64,000 nt of DNA from CAIZGX01 sp044239865 (GCA_044239865.1 JBIIAO010000002.1:744001-808000), one strand, 5' to 3'. Counted from the first letter of the stretch, positions 44,247 to 54,085 are shown. Notes: a model not told the origin generated them from the sequence alone. Numbers and translations are program-made.

Positions 44247-47105
44247 ATGAAAAAATTTTTACTTCTCGTTTTTTCTGCGCTAACCATGGTAGGCGCTCAA
44301 GCTCAAGATCTCTTGGGCATTGGCTCGAGCAACTATGGTGGACTTTCGAGCGTGCAGATTAATCCAGCGAATCTGGCCGACAATCGATTGAAATTCGAAA
44401 TTCAATTGTTTGGAACGGGCTTCGGAGTAGCAAATAATTTCATGGGTTTCAAACCGAGTTATTTGGTTCGCGATGGAGGGTTAACTTCAACAACTTATCC
44501 GTTGTTAGACCCAACACCTGCAACAGAAGATTTCACCACAGCGAATTTTGAAGACAACAGAAGAGCATTTGTATTCAATAATATCTATTTGCCCGGTCTA
44601 ATGATTTCCCTCAACGAGAAAAATTCTATTTCACTTTCGGCGAGAGCTCGCACCTATTTAAATGTAGATGGCGTTGGCGGCGATTTATTTCGTCTTGGGT
44701 ACAATTCGTTGAATTACCCCTCGCTCTTCAACACAAGAATTACCAATGATAAGCTATCCATTCAGACCATGTCTTGGATGGAATATGCCTTGGGATATGG
44801 ACGTGTGTTAATGGATAAAGAGAAACATTTTTTGAAGGCGGGTGTTACGCTGAAAGCCCTTCAAGGATTGCAGTCGGCTTATTTGTTCGTAGACAATCTC
44901 GATTATTCCGTAAATTCTGATTCAACGGTTTCGTTGTACAACGCAGATGTGCAATACGGACACTCAACAAACTTCGAAGCGAATCAGAATAATTTGAACT
45001 ATCGCGTAGTTTCAAATTTGGGAATTGGATTTGATTTTGGATTGATCTACGAGTGGCGCCCTGACTTCGCTAAACACAAACATGACATGGATGGTGAGAC
45101 GAATGTTTGGAAGCGCAATGAAAATAAATACAAGTTAAAAGTAGGTGTTTCTATGACAGACTTAGGAGGAGTAAAATTCTCTAAGGGTGGACAGAGCGCA
45201 GACTTTACAGCGAACACTTCGAATTGGGACATTTCGAAATTGGATTTCGGAACAACACCGATTGCTGCATTGGACGATACGCTCAGCGCACGTTTCGGAG
45301 GCACGAGTGCCGGAGCGAATTACAAAATGAATTTGCCAACGGCCTTCAGTACACAAATAGACTATCACATTTGGAGGGACTTATACATCAATCAAACGAA
45401 CTTCATTGCTTTCGGTTTTAATTCAAACCCGAACAAAATTCACGATTTCACAACCATCTCAATTACTCCAAGATGGGATCACCGCATTGCCGGAGTTTCA
45501 ATCCCATTCAGTTACAATAGTCTAATGGGAACTCGCACCGGTCTTGCAGTGCGCCTTGGGCCTGTTACTTTCGGAACAAGCAGCATGTATCCCTATCGTG
45601 CGTTCCTTCGTGGAGACGGATTTGGGACGAAGGACATTTCCGGACTTGACGCCTATGTGATGGTTCGAATTCCTATTGCTTACAAACGCATTAAAGATCG
45701 CGACAACGACAAAGTTTCAGATCGAAAGGATCAGTGTATCAAGGATCCGGGGACATGGGAGTTTCGTGGTTGTCCTGACCGTGATGGTGATCACATCCGA
45801 GATGAAGCGGATGAATGTCCAGATGTTCCGGGATTGGCTATACTTCACGGCTGTCCTGATAAGGACGGAGACGGCGTTACCGATTTAAAAGACGATTGTC
45901 CAGATGTTGCTGGAGTAGTTGAGTTAAAGGGTTGTCCTGACAAAGACGGAGATGGAATCACAGATTCGAAAGATGACTGTCCAGATGAAAAGGGATTGGC
46001 GAATTTCAACGGCTGTCCAGACCGCGATTCTGACGGAGTTATGGACCGCACAGATGATTGTCCAGATGATAAAGGATTGGTTCAGTATAATGGCTGTCCT
46101 GATCGTGATGGCGATCAAATATTTGATCAGGACGACGATTGTCCGGATCTTCCTGGTTTGGCTAAGTTCCAAGGCTGCCCAGACACTGATGGAGACGGTG
46201 TTTCAGATTCTAAAGACGAATGTCCTGAAGTCGCTGGAGTAGTGGAATTGAAAGGTTGTCCCGATACAGACGGAGATGGAATAGGCGATTCGAAAGACGA
46301 TTGTCCGACTGAAAAAGGCTTGGCTATTTTCAACGGTTGCCCAGACCGTGATTCAGATGGTGTTATGGATCGTGTAGACGATTGTCCAGATACCAAAGGA
46401 TTAGTAAAATACAATGGTTGCCCAGACACAGACGGAGACAACATCATTGACAAAGTAGACGCTTGCCCTACTGTTTACGGAATTGCTGAATTGAAGGGTT
46501 GTCCAGCTGCTGAGCTAACTCATTTCAATGTGGACACTAAAATTGAGAAAGTAACTCAAGGTGGCGGGGTTTACAGTTATGGAAAAAATATTGACACCAA
46601 AACGGCGAAGTTCAAATTGGAAGGATACAATTCTGACACTGTTAGAACTGTTTTTGTCACCGCACCAAATCTTCGTGGTAAAAACGCTTACAGAGAGCTC
46701 GATGGATTCTTCCGATTTGCGAAAGAGGCCGAGGAAATTATTCTGAAGGAAGAAGAAAAAGAAGTAATGAAGAAGGCATTCGAAAACCTTGAATTCAATA
46801 GTACAAGCGATATTATTCTCTCAAGCTCATATTCAAGTTTGAATGAACTGGCGGGGCTTATGTTGGCGAACCCTTCTTGGAAGCTACGTATTTCAGGGCA
46901 TACGGATAACGTTGGAAATCGTGATTCGAATATCCTTCTTTCGAAACGCAGATCCGAATCTGTGAAGAAATATCTTTCAGCTAGGGGTGTTACCGATCAT
47001 CGATTTGAAATTCTATATTACGGACCTGACAGACCTATTGCATCAAACGATACTGAAGATGGTAAAGCAAGAAACCGTCGTGTTGAGATGCTTCTTGTAG
47101 AATAA
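44247..47105 (+). CDS. outer-membrane protein with TSP type-3 repeats and OmpA domain
   Basis: The 952-residue protein has a signal peptide ending at AQAQ (residue 20), a DUF5723-like barrel domain up to about 475, ten tandem thrombospondin type-3 repeats of 27 residues (each DxDGDGxxDxxDxCPxxxG, calcium-binding), and a C-terminal OmpA peptidoglycan-binding domain (SGHTDNVGNRDSN near 890). It likely links the outer membrane to the wall. Repeats 2-5 and 6-9 are a block duplication (324 bases). A strong terminator follows. Confidence 0.93.
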   Translation: MKKFLLLVFSALTMVGAQAQDLLGIGSSNYGGLSSVQINPANLADNRLKFEIQLFGTGFGVANNFMGFKPSYLVRDGGLTSTTYPLLDPTPATEDFTTANFEDNRRAFVFNNIYLPGLMISLNEKNSISLSARARTYLNVDGVGGDLFRLGYNSLNYPSLFNTRITNDKLSIQTMSWMEYALGYGRVLMDKEKHFLKAGVTLKALQGLQSAYLFVDNLDYSVNSDSTVSLYNADVQYGHSTNFEANQNNLNYRVVSNLGIGFDFGLIYEWRPDFAKHKHDMDGETNVWKRNENKYKLKVGVSMTDLGGVKFSKGGQSADFTANTSNWDISKLDFGTTPIAALDDTLSARFGGTSAGANYKMNLPTAFSTQIDYHIWRDLYINQTNFIAFGFNSNPNKIHDFTTISITPRWDHRIAGVSIPFSYNSLMGTRTGLAVRLGPVTFGTSSMYPYRAFLRGDGFGTKDISGLDAYVMVRIPIAYKRIKDRDNDKVSDRKDQCIKDPGTWEFRGCPDRDGDHIRDEADECPDVPGLAILHGCPDKDGDGVTDLKDDCPDVAGVVELKGCPDKDGDGITDSKDDCPDEKGLANFNGCPDRDSDGVMDRTDDCPDDKGLVQYNGCPDRDGDQIFDQDDDCPDLPGLAKFQGCPDTDGDGVSDSKDECPEVAGVVELKGCPDTDGDGIGDSKDDCPTEKGLAIFNGCPDRDSDGVMDRVDDCPDTKGLVKYNGCPDTDGDNIIDKVDACPTVYGIAELKGCPAAELTHFNVDTKIEKVTQGGGVYSYGKNIDTKTAKFKLEGYNSDTVRTVFVTAPNLRGKNAYRELDGFFRFAKEAEEIILKEEEKEVMKKAFENLEFNSTSDIILSSSYSSLNELAGLMLANPSWKLRISGHTDNVGNRDSNILLSKRRSESVKKYLSARGVTDHRFEILYYGPDRPIASNDTEDGKARNRRVEMLLVE

Positions 47106-47125
47106 TAGAAACCTATTCTGAATTG

Positions 47126-47158
47126 AAAGGCCCCGATAATCAGTTTATCGGGGCCTTT
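47126..47158 (+). terminator. terminator of the OmpA/TSP3 gene
   Basis: AAAGGCCCCGATAA pairs with TTATCGGGGCCTTT around a five-base loop, a near-perfect 14-base stem 21 bases after the stop. Confidence 0.88.
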
Positions 47159-47223
47159 GCTTTATTCGGAAAATTTGGACCGAGACTCTTTTACATTTTT
47201 GTTAAAAGGAAAACAAAACGACT

Positions 47224-47277
47224 ATGAAAAAGAACATAAACATCCAGCTTGGCGTTTGGATTTACGCCGACAGATAA
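47224..47277 (+). CDS. possible 17-residue peptide or leader
   Basis: ATG 47224 opens MKKNINIQLGVWIYADR and stops at TAA 47275. A TTG (47175) and an AT-rich TACATTTTTG stretch near 47192 could form a promoter, and a strong terminator begins 33 bases after the stop. So the unit looks transcribed on its own, either as a tiny peptide, a gene remnant or a small RNA. No known leader peptide is recognised. Confidence 0.25.
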   Translation: MKKNINIQLGVWIYADR

Positions 47278-47309
47278 TACGATTTTAGGTTTTGAGGTTT
47301 GGTTTGGTT

Positions 47310-47345
47310 AAGCCCTTTCAACGTTGTTGAAGGGGCTTTTTCTTT
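47310..47345 (+). terminator. terminator of the short unit and/or epimerase gene
   Basis: AAGCCCTTTCAAC pairs with GTTGAAGGGGCTT with one G-U pair, followed by TTTTTCTTT. It serves the plus-strand short unit and may also act on the converging epimerase transcript. Confidence 0.8.
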
Positions 47346-47346
47346 A

Positions 47347-48366
47347 CTAGTCACTTTGCGAAGCACCTTTCGATAGAACCTTGTAATACCTTACGGTGTC
47401 TTCAATACTTGAAAAGGTATTTCGGTATTCAAATCCGAAAACGCGCTTTGCTTTGCTCCCATCGAATTGTTTTACCTCATCGTAGTTTCGAATGATCTCC
47501 CGCGTAATGGTGGCGCGTTTTCCAGTGCACAATTCCACAAGCGCCTCCATGTAAAAAACAAGCTTAATCTGCCATTTCTTCGCAATGGTTTTTCCAATTT
47601 TAACTTGAAGGGCGTCGGCAATTTTTGTGAAGAGTTCCGACATACGAATATTTTCTGCGCAAAGAATGTAGCGTTCGTTAGTGGGTGTTTGTTTAGCTGC
47701 GCGTATCATGATTTCCACCACGTCTAATACAGAAACAATCCCGCTTCCACCAGCGGGCAAGGCCGGAAGGCCTTTATCTATCCGAGCAATCATGGTTCCT
47801 GAACTGCGGGTGCAATTGTTCGGACCGAAGATGACACCCGGATTCAAAATTGTAGCATTCAATCCTTCTTGAATTCCGCGCCAAACCTCTTGTTCTGAAA
47901 GATATTTTCCCTTCGAATAATTTGAATGATAATCGTTGAAATCACGCGGTGTTTCTTCATTAATAACAGTTCCTTTTGAATCGCCTAAGGCGGAAATAGA
48001 GCTGATGTGAATTAAGTGTTTCACCTCATTTTCAAGACACGCATTCACCACGTTTTTCGTTCCGTTGATATTTACGTCCAACATGCGTGAAGCATCTTTT
48101 TTGTGGTATGAAACGATTGCCGCACAATGAAAGACGGTGTCTATTCCCTCAGTTAAATCGAACATGTCATCAGCGTCTTCCACATCTCCTTTCACCCACT
48201 GAATCTGAGAAAATAGATTTTCCTTTCCATAGAATTGAAACAATTCGAAGACTTCCGATTGCCCTTTTTCATTTCGAAATAAAGCGGTAACAGGCAGTCC
48301 TTCTTCCACCAATCGAAGAACAAGATGACTTCCAATTAAACCCGTTGCGCCCGTTACAAAATTCAT
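47347..48366 (-). CDS. NAD-dependent epimerase/dehydratase (extended SDR)
   Basis: The 339-residue protein is an extended short-chain dehydrogenase. The nucleotide-binding loop VTGATGLIGSHLVLRL is at the N-terminus, and the YxxxK active-site pair is in YSKGKYLSEQEVW. It fits the dihydroflavonol reductase-like / sugar epimerase group; the substrate is unknown. It is divergent from uvrC. Confidence 0.9.
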   Translation of the reverse strand: MNFVTGATGLIGSHLVLRLVEEGLPVTALFRNEKGQSEVFELFQFYGKENLFSQIQWVKGDVEDADDMFDLTEGIDTVFHCAAIVSYHKKDASRMLDVNINGTKNVVNACLENEVKHLIHISSISALGDSKGTVINEETPRDFNDYHSNYSKGKYLSEQEVWRGIQEGLNATILNPGVIFGPNNCTRSSGTMIARIDKGLPALPAGGSGIVSVLDVVEIMIRAAKQTPTNERYILCAENIRMSELFTKIADALQVKIGKTIAKKWQIKLVFYMEALVELCTGKRATITREIIRNYDEVKQFDGSKAKRVFGFEYRNTFSSIEDTVRYYKVLSKGASQSD

Positions 48367-48395
48367 TGTCGCGAAGATATGCCGATATTTGTGTT

Positions 48396-50201
48396 GTGGA
48401 AGTTTCCGATCACATCAAAAGTATTTTGAAGGCATTGCCTGAAAAGGCGGGCGTTTACCAGTTCTTCGAAGAGAACGGGTCCATCTTGTATGTTGGGAAA
48501 GCGAAGGTGTTGAAGAACCGTGTAACGAGTTATTTCAATAAGAATAAATACGAAAGCATCAAGACAAAATTAATGGTCAAGAAAATTCGCGACATCAAAT
48601 ATTCGGTCGTTGAAACGGAATCGGATGCGTTGTTGTTGGAAGATTCTCTCATTAAAAAATTCAAGCCGCGGTACAACATTTTGTTGAAGGACGATAAGTC
48701 CTACTCGAGTATTGTGATTAAGAACGAACCCTTCCCGCGGGTGCAGAGTACACGTCAAATTTTAAACGACGGCTCTACTTATTTCGGTCCGTACACTTCC
48801 GGAAAATCATTGTATTCAATTCTCGATTTAATCAAAGAATTGTATCCTCTTCGCACCTGCACGCTGAATCTTTCGAAGGCGAATATTCAAGCGAAAAAAT
48901 TCAAGGTGTGTTTGGAATATCATTTGGGAAATTGTCTCGGACCTTGTGTGGGCAAACAACGTGAAGAGGATTATCAGCAAGGTGTTCAGCATATCAAGCG
49001 AATCATTAAGGGTGAATATTTAGAGGCGGTGAAGACCTTGAAAAAGGAGATGATTCAATTAGCTTCAGAACAAAAATTCGAACAAGCGCAACAGTTGAAA
49101 GAGCGTATTCAAACCTTGGAAAATTTTCAAGCGAAGTCTACCATTGTGAATACAGACATTGACAATGTGGAGGTCTTTTCCATTGCATCTGATGCGCAGA
49201 GCATTTACGCGAATTACATGCACATCATGCGCGGAAGCATTGTGCACGTGTACACGGCAGAGGTGGTTCGTCAACTCGATGAGACCGACGAAGAAGTGTT
49301 GGCATTCGTTATTCGTTCGTTCCGCGAACGCATGAAGAGTCAAGCGAAGTCTGCGCTGATACCCTTCGACATAAATGAAAAAATTCCCGGATTGGAACTT
49401 CATGTTCCTCAGCGAGGCGACAAAAAAAAGTTGATAGAACTTTCTTTAAAAAACGCGAATCATTTCTTGTTGGAAGCACGTAAGCGTGCGGCCTTCCTGG
49501 ACCCAGAGCGGAACACGCAGCGTATTTTGGAAACCATGAAAAAAGATTTGCGCCTCCCTGAATATCCTGTGCATATAGAGTGTTTCGACAACTCGAATAT
49601 TCAAGGAACGAATCCGGTGAGTGCTTGTGTGGTTTTCAAAAACGCAAAGCCGAGCAAGTCTGATTACCGCATCTTCAACATACAATCTGTTGTTGGACCC
49701 GATGACTTTGCTTCCATGCGCGAAGCGGTTTACAGAAGGTACGCGCGGTTAATTCAAGAAGAGCAGCCGTTGCCGCAGTTGTTGATTATTGATGGTGGAA
49801 AGGGGCAGCTCTCTTCTGCCATGGAATCGTTGGATTTACTTGGTTTGCGCGGAAAGATTGCGGTAATCGGAATTGCGAAGCGCTTGGAGGAAATCTTCTT
49901 TCCGGGAGACAGCATTCCCATTTATTTAGACAAGCGCAGTGAGAGTTTGAAGATTATTCAGCACTTGCGGAATGAAGCGCATAGATATGGTTTAAGTAAA
50001 CACAGGCAACGTAGGAGTAAGGGTGCCATTCATTCTGAATTGGAGAACATTGCTGGAGTTGGTAAGAAGACGATTGAAAAATTACTGCAACATTTTTCTT
50101 CTGTTGCACGAATTAAAGCCGCTACACAAAATGAAATTGAACAAGTCGTGGGTGAAAAAATAGCCGAAAAAATAAAGAATTATTTCACGAAGGCGCATTA
50201 G
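48396..50201 (+). CDS. uvrC: excinuclease ABC subunit C
   Basis: GTG 48396 gives 601 residues, the normal family length. UvrC makes both cuts around a lesion after UvrAB loading. An N-terminal GIY-YIG nuclease (GVYQFFEENGSILYVGKAK), a UVR helix pair near 200-235 (LASEQKFEQAQQLKERIQTL), an RNase H-like nuclease (IECFDNSNIQGTNPVSACVV near 395) and terminal helix-hairpin-helix repeats (ENIAGVGKKTIEKLLQHFSS) are all present. Longer starts overlap the divergent epimerase. Confidence 0.95.
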   Translation: MEVSDHIKSILKALPEKAGVYQFFEENGSILYVGKAKVLKNRVTSYFNKNKYESIKTKLMVKKIRDIKYSVVETESDALLLEDSLIKKFKPRYNILLKDDKSYSSIVIKNEPFPRVQSTRQILNDGSTYFGPYTSGKSLYSILDLIKELYPLRTCTLNLSKANIQAKKFKVCLEYHLGNCLGPCVGKQREEDYQQGVQHIKRIIKGEYLEAVKTLKKEMIQLASEQKFEQAQQLKERIQTLENFQAKSTIVNTDIDNVEVFSIASDAQSIYANYMHIMRGSIVHVYTAEVVRQLDETDEEVLAFVIRSFRERMKSQAKSALIPFDINEKIPGLELHVPQRGDKKKLIELSLKNANHFLLEARKRAAFLDPERNTQRILETMKKDLRLPEYPVHIECFDNSNIQGTNPVSACVVFKNAKPSKSDYRIFNIQSVVGPDDFASMREAVYRRYARLIQEEQPLPQLLIIDGGKGQLSSAMESLDLLGLRGKIAVIGIAKRLEEIFFPGDSIPIYLDKRSESLKIIQHLRNEAHRYGLSKHRQRRSKGAIHSELENIAGVGKKTIEKLLQHFSSVARIKAATQNEIEQVVGEKIAEKIKNYFTKAH

Positions 50202-50257
50202 ATAGTTTAGTTTTGATAATATTAATTTTACTTTGAAAATGCCGTTTCAGAAAAGCT

Positions 50258-52654
50258 ATGGAAAACACACCTGAACAAGAAAAAAAATATGCTAAAATTC
50301 TTTGGTGGATTGGCATGTCCCCTTGGTTTTTTTTCTCAATAATATTGGGAATTGTTTTATTCAGTGGACTTCCAAACATTGGAGTACTGGCCAATCCAAA
50401 GGTGGGATTAGCTTCTCAAATTTATGCTTCTGACGGAACTTCCATTGGTGCGTTTTACAAGGAGAATCGATCAGACATCTCGTACCAAGAAATACCCCCG
50501 CATGTTGTAGACGCCTTGTTGGCAACGGAAGATGTGCGTTTTAGAGAACACAACGGAATAGATGCGAGAAGCTTGGCGAGGGCTGCTTTTTCACTTGGAT
50601 CAGACGGTGGTGGAAGCACAATTACTCAGCAGTTGGCAAAGTTGCAGTTTACTCGCGGTTATGAGGAAGTGGGCATTTTAACACGTGTAGGTCAAAAATT
50701 ACAAGAGTGGGTTATTGCCTTGCGATTAGAGCGTGTATACACCAAAGACGAGATTATAACCATGTACCTAAACCAATATGATTTCTTGAATCAAGCGGTG
50801 GGTCTTAAAAGTGCTGCTAGCATTTATTTCTCGACGACTCCCGATTCGCTTTCCATTCCTCAGGGTGCAATGTTAATTGGAATGCTAAAGAACTCGTCAT
50901 TATTCAACCCGCTAAAGAGAGACTCCTTAGTCTTGAAACGTCGCGAGGTGGTGATGTCACAGATGGTTAAATATGGAAAATTATCGGATGGAGATTACCA
51001 AACATACAGATCCGAACCCCTAGGCCTGAACTATTCAAAAGTTTCTCACGACGAGGGTCAAGCGCCTTATTTTCGTGAAGCGGTTAGAAATAAGCTCACA
51101 GAAATTTTTGAAAGTAGAGATGCGAATGGTGAGTTGAAATACAAAAAGGCAGACGGTACTGCTTTTAACATTTACGAAGATGGATTGAAAGTGTATACTA
51201 CGCTCGATCGAAAAATGCAAATTCACGCGGAGTATGCTGTAGAAGAGCATTTGAGAAAAGAACTTCAGCCCGCGTTTACGAGAAATTTATCGTCGCGACC
51301 AAAAGATAAATATCCATTCTACTCGAGAATTACAGAGAACGATCGCAATGCCATTTTAAGACAAGCTGTGGTTACCAGTGAGCGTTACAAAATGTTAGCA
51401 GGAAAGATGTGTCCAGATTGCGGCCGACCAGCCTCATACATAGAAAGCGCAGACGGACACAATCATTGCAAAGAAGATGCAGGAGGGTGCGGATATACTT
51501 GGGATTCCCATTCTGAGGAGGATATTTTGGCCCAGTTTAACAAACCGGCGAAGATGTCGGTTTACAAACACGGGGGATACAAAGACACCACCATGACCCC
51601 AATGGACAGTATCATTTATACCAAGACCATATTGCATGCGAGTTTAATGTCTATGGATCCACGAAACGGATTTGTGAAAGCTTGGGTCGGAGGTATCGAT
51701 TATAAGTATTTTAAATACGACAATGTATATTTATCTAAGCGACAAGTGGGCTCAACGTTCAAGCCGTTTATTTATGCCATGGCTATGCGCATGGGAATGA
51801 AACCTTGCGATAAAATTACAGGAGCCGGTTGTATTGATTTACCTACCGGAGGAAGATGGTGTCCGAAAGGAGGAGCGGGATCCACATATACGATGGCCAA
51901 AGCATTAGCGGGGTCTGTAAACTCAATTGCGGCCACGCTTATTTCTCGGTTTGGACCAGAACCTGTTATTGCAATGATGAGACGAATGGGGGTGAAAAGT
52001 TTTATTCCAATGCAGTATTCTATTTCGTTGGGAGCGTGTGAACTCTCCATGTATGAATTGGTGGGCGCACAAGCATCATTAGTGAATCATGGGCTGTTTA
52101 TTGAGCCCACTTTCATTATGCGTGTCGAAGACAAAAATGGTAATTTAATTTACGAAGCTGATCCAGTTATTGACCAAGCCTTGGAGCCGGAAATTGCATA
52201 CGAAACCGTTAAATTAATGAAAGGTGTTTGTGATTTTGGAACAGCTGCTCGCATAAGATCGAATCCTAAGTTTGGTAAAATACCATACCCAATGGCCGGA
52301 AAAACGGGGACCACACAGAACAATACAGACGGTTGGTTCATAGGTATGACCCCGGAATTGGTCACGGGCGTTTGGGTAGGTGCGCAAGATCCAACGGTTC
52401 GTTTCTCAAGCACAGCATTGGGTCAAGGAGCCAATACCGGATTGCCAATTTTCGGATACTACATGAACGGAATTTATAAGGATGCGAATCTTTCCATTTC
52501 GAAAGGAGATTTTGAAGCACCGCTTAATTATGACCCTATACGCTTCCAATGTAATCAGATAGGAATGGGTGAGTTGTTTAGTGACGGCGAAGACGCAACG
52601 TTTGAGGAGTTTTTCAATGGAGAATTGGAATTTGACGGCGATGTGCCAGAATAA
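50258..52654 (+). CDS. class A penicillin-binding protein (PBP1A type) with a Cys-rich insertion
   Basis: The 798-residue bifunctional enzyme polymerises and crosslinks peptidoglycan. An N-terminal membrane helix is followed by a glycosyltransferase domain (ATEDVRFREHNGID, STITQQLAKL near 130) and a transpeptidase with the active-site Ser in GSTFKPF (SxxK), then SVN and KTGTT. Between the two halves, residues 381-414 hold CPDCG, HNHC, GGC and CGYTW-type cysteines, a zinc-ribbon-like insertion I do not remember from typical PBP1A. The pattern may be a lineage trait. Confidence 0.94.
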   Translation: MENTPEQEKKYAKILWWIGMSPWFFFSIILGIVLFSGLPNIGVLANPKVGLASQIYASDGTSIGAFYKENRSDISYQEIPPHVVDALLATEDVRFREHNGIDARSLARAAFSLGSDGGGSTITQQLAKLQFTRGYEEVGILTRVGQKLQEWVIALRLERVYTKDEIITMYLNQYDFLNQAVGLKSAASIYFSTTPDSLSIPQGAMLIGMLKNSSLFNPLKRDSLVLKRREVVMSQMVKYGKLSDGDYQTYRSEPLGLNYSKVSHDEGQAPYFREAVRNKLTEIFESRDANGELKYKKADGTAFNIYEDGLKVYTTLDRKMQIHAEYAVEEHLRKELQPAFTRNLSSRPKDKYPFYSRITENDRNAILRQAVVTSERYKMLAGKMCPDCGRPASYIESADGHNHCKEDAGGCGYTWDSHSEEDILAQFNKPAKMSVYKHGGYKDTTMTPMDSIIYTKTILHASLMSMDPRNGFVKAWVGGIDYKYFKYDNVYLSKRQVGSTFKPFIYAMAMRMGMKPCDKITGAGCIDLPTGGRWCPKGGAGSTYTMAKALAGSVNSIAATLISRFGPEPVIAMMRRMGVKSFIPMQYSISLGACELSMYELVGAQASLVNHGLFIEPTFIMRVEDKNGNLIYEADPVIDQALEPEIAYETVKLMKGVCDFGTAARIRSNPKFGKIPYPMAGKTGTTQNNTDGWFIGMTPELVTGVWVGAQDPTVRFSSTALGQGANTGLPIFGYYMNGIYKDANLSISKGDFEAPLNYDPIRFQCNQIGMGELFSDGEDATFEEFFNGELEFDGDVPE

Positions 52655-52662
52655 AATAGATT

Positions 52663-53367
52663 ATGGGATTTAATAAAGTAAGAGCTTCTGCAGCGGAAGC
52701 GTGCGAAGGTATTACCTCTGGAATGACGCTTATGGTAGGCGGATTCGGCCTGTGTGGCATACCGGAGAATTGCATTGCGGAATTGGTGAAGATGGGTGTG
52801 AAAGATCTCACTTGCATTTCGAACAATGCTGGGGTAGATGATTTCGGATTGGGCTTGTTACTTCAGCAAAAGCAAGTCAAGAAAATGATTAGCTCTTACG
52901 TTGGTGAGAACGCTGAATTTGAGCGTCAGATGCTGAGTGGAGAGTTGGAAGTGGAATTGATTCCGCAAGGAACCTTAGCTACTCGATGCATGGCAGCCGG
53001 ATACGGAATGCCAGTGGTATATACCCCCGCAGGTGTTGGAACGGAAGTAGCGGAAGGAAAAGAAGTGCGTGAGTTCAAAGGGAAGAAGTATTTGATGGAA
53101 GAGGCCTTTGATGCAGACTTCGCTTTGGTGAAGGCCTGGAAAGGAGACGCTATGGGGAACTTGGTGTTTCGTTCAACCGCGCGCAATTTCAATCCCATGA
53201 TGGCTATGGCAGGGAAAATTACCATTGTTGAAGTGGAAGAATTGGTTCCTCTTGGAGCGTTAGATCCAGACCACATTCACACGCCGGGCATATATGTGCA
53301 CCGCATTTTTCAGGGAGAGAATTACGAAAAAAGAATTGAGCAGCGCACTGTTCGTCAAAGAATATAA
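52663..53367 (+). CDS. scoA: succinyl-CoA:3-ketoacid CoA-transferase subunit A
   Basis: The 234-residue subunit of a class I CoA-transferase contains the family glycine-rich segment MVGGFGLCGIPENCI. It moves CoA between succinyl-CoA and acetoacetate. It is followed after two bases by subunit B in one operon, so the two are made together. ATG 52663 is the start, nine bases after the PBP stop. Confidence 0.93.
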   Translation: MGFNKVRASAAEACEGITSGMTLMVGGFGLCGIPENCIAELVKMGVKDLTCISNNAGVDDFGLGLLLQQKQVKKMISSYVGENAEFERQMLSGELEVELIPQGTLATRCMAAGYGMPVVYTPAGVGTEVAEGKEVREFKGKKYLMEEAFDADFALVKAWKGDAMGNLVFRSTARNFNPMMAMAGKITIVEVEELVPLGALDPDHIHTPGIYVHRIFQGENYEKRIEQRTVRQRI

Positions 53368-53369
53368 TT

Positions 53370-54002
53370 ATGGCTTGGGATAAAATTGGAATAGCAAAGC
53401 GAATTGCGCAAGAGGTTCAAGACGGCACGTATGTGAACTTGGGCATTGGAATACCCACGTTGGTGGCCAACTATATTCCGGAAGGAATGGAAGTGGAATT
53501 GCAAAGCGAGAACGGTATTTTAGGAATGGGACCCTTTCCTTTTGAAGGGGATGAAGATGCGGACTTGATTAATGCTGGGAAGCAGACGGTTACCTTGCGT
53601 GATGGCTCTTCCATTTTCGACAGTGCCATGAGTTTCGGAATGATCAGAGCGCAGAAGGTGGATCTTACGATTTTAGGTGCTATGGAAGTCAGCGAGAACG
53701 GCGATATTGCCAATTGGAAAGTTCCTGGTAAGATGGTGAAGGGCATGGGCGGCGCTATGGATTTGGTTGCTAGTGCGAAGAACATCATTGTGGCCATGCA
53801 GCATTGCGACAAGGCCGGCAATTCGAAGCTATTGCCTCAGTGTAGTTTGCCGTTAACGGGCATTCATTGCATTAAGAAAGTAGTCACAGATTTAGGTGTT
53901 TTCGACATCCGCGAAGGCGCATTTCATTTGGTTGAATTGGCTCCGGATGTCACCCTGGAAGAAGTTATCGCCAAGACAGCAGGGAAACTGCTTACGCAGT
54001 AG
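53370..54002 (+). CDS. scoB: succinyl-CoA:3-ketoacid CoA-transferase subunit B
   Basis: The 210-residue subunit carries the catalytic Glu in SENGILGMGP near residue 47, the SENG motif of class I CoA-transferases, and LGIGIPTLVANY upstream of it. With subunit A it forms the enzyme for ketone-body or acetoacetate breakdown. A CGAATG repeat block begins directly at its stop codon. Confidence 0.93.
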   Translation: MAWDKIGIAKRIAQEVQDGTYVNLGIGIPTLVANYIPEGMEVELQSENGILGMGPFPFEGDEDADLINAGKQTVTLRDGSSIFDSAMSFGMIRAQKVDLTILGAMEVSENGDIANWKVPGKMVKGMGGAMDLVASAKNIIVAMQHCDKAGNSKLLPQCSLPLTGIHCIKKVVTDLGVFDIREGAFHLVELAPDVTLEEVIAKTAGKLLTQ

Positions 54003-54085
54003 AATGCCCGAAGGGCGAATGTTGCGGAGCAACGAATGTGCAAGCACGAATGTCTACGACGAATGCCGGTGGCGAATGTCTTCGA
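54002..54085. repeat. CGAATG-type modular repeat block
   Basis: Modules of CGAATG separated by short palindromic inserts, for example TTGCGGAGCAA, TGCAAGCA, TCTACGA and TCTTCGA. ACGAATGTGCAAGCACGAAT is shared exactly with 57636-57700. The remaining space up to 54336 contains inverted pairs such as TTATGCGC (54195) with GCGCATAA (54287) but no gene. Confidence 0.6.

Noticed and set aside
45774..46520. Regular 81-base repeats that could be taken for a CRISPR or satellite array
   Set aside because: They encode the TSP3 calcium-binding repeats in one continuous open frame; there are no unique spacers and no cas genes.
47224..47277. Amino-acid attenuation leader peptide
   Set aside because: The peptide has no run of one amino acid and no matching biosynthetic gene downstream; the next gene is on the other strand.
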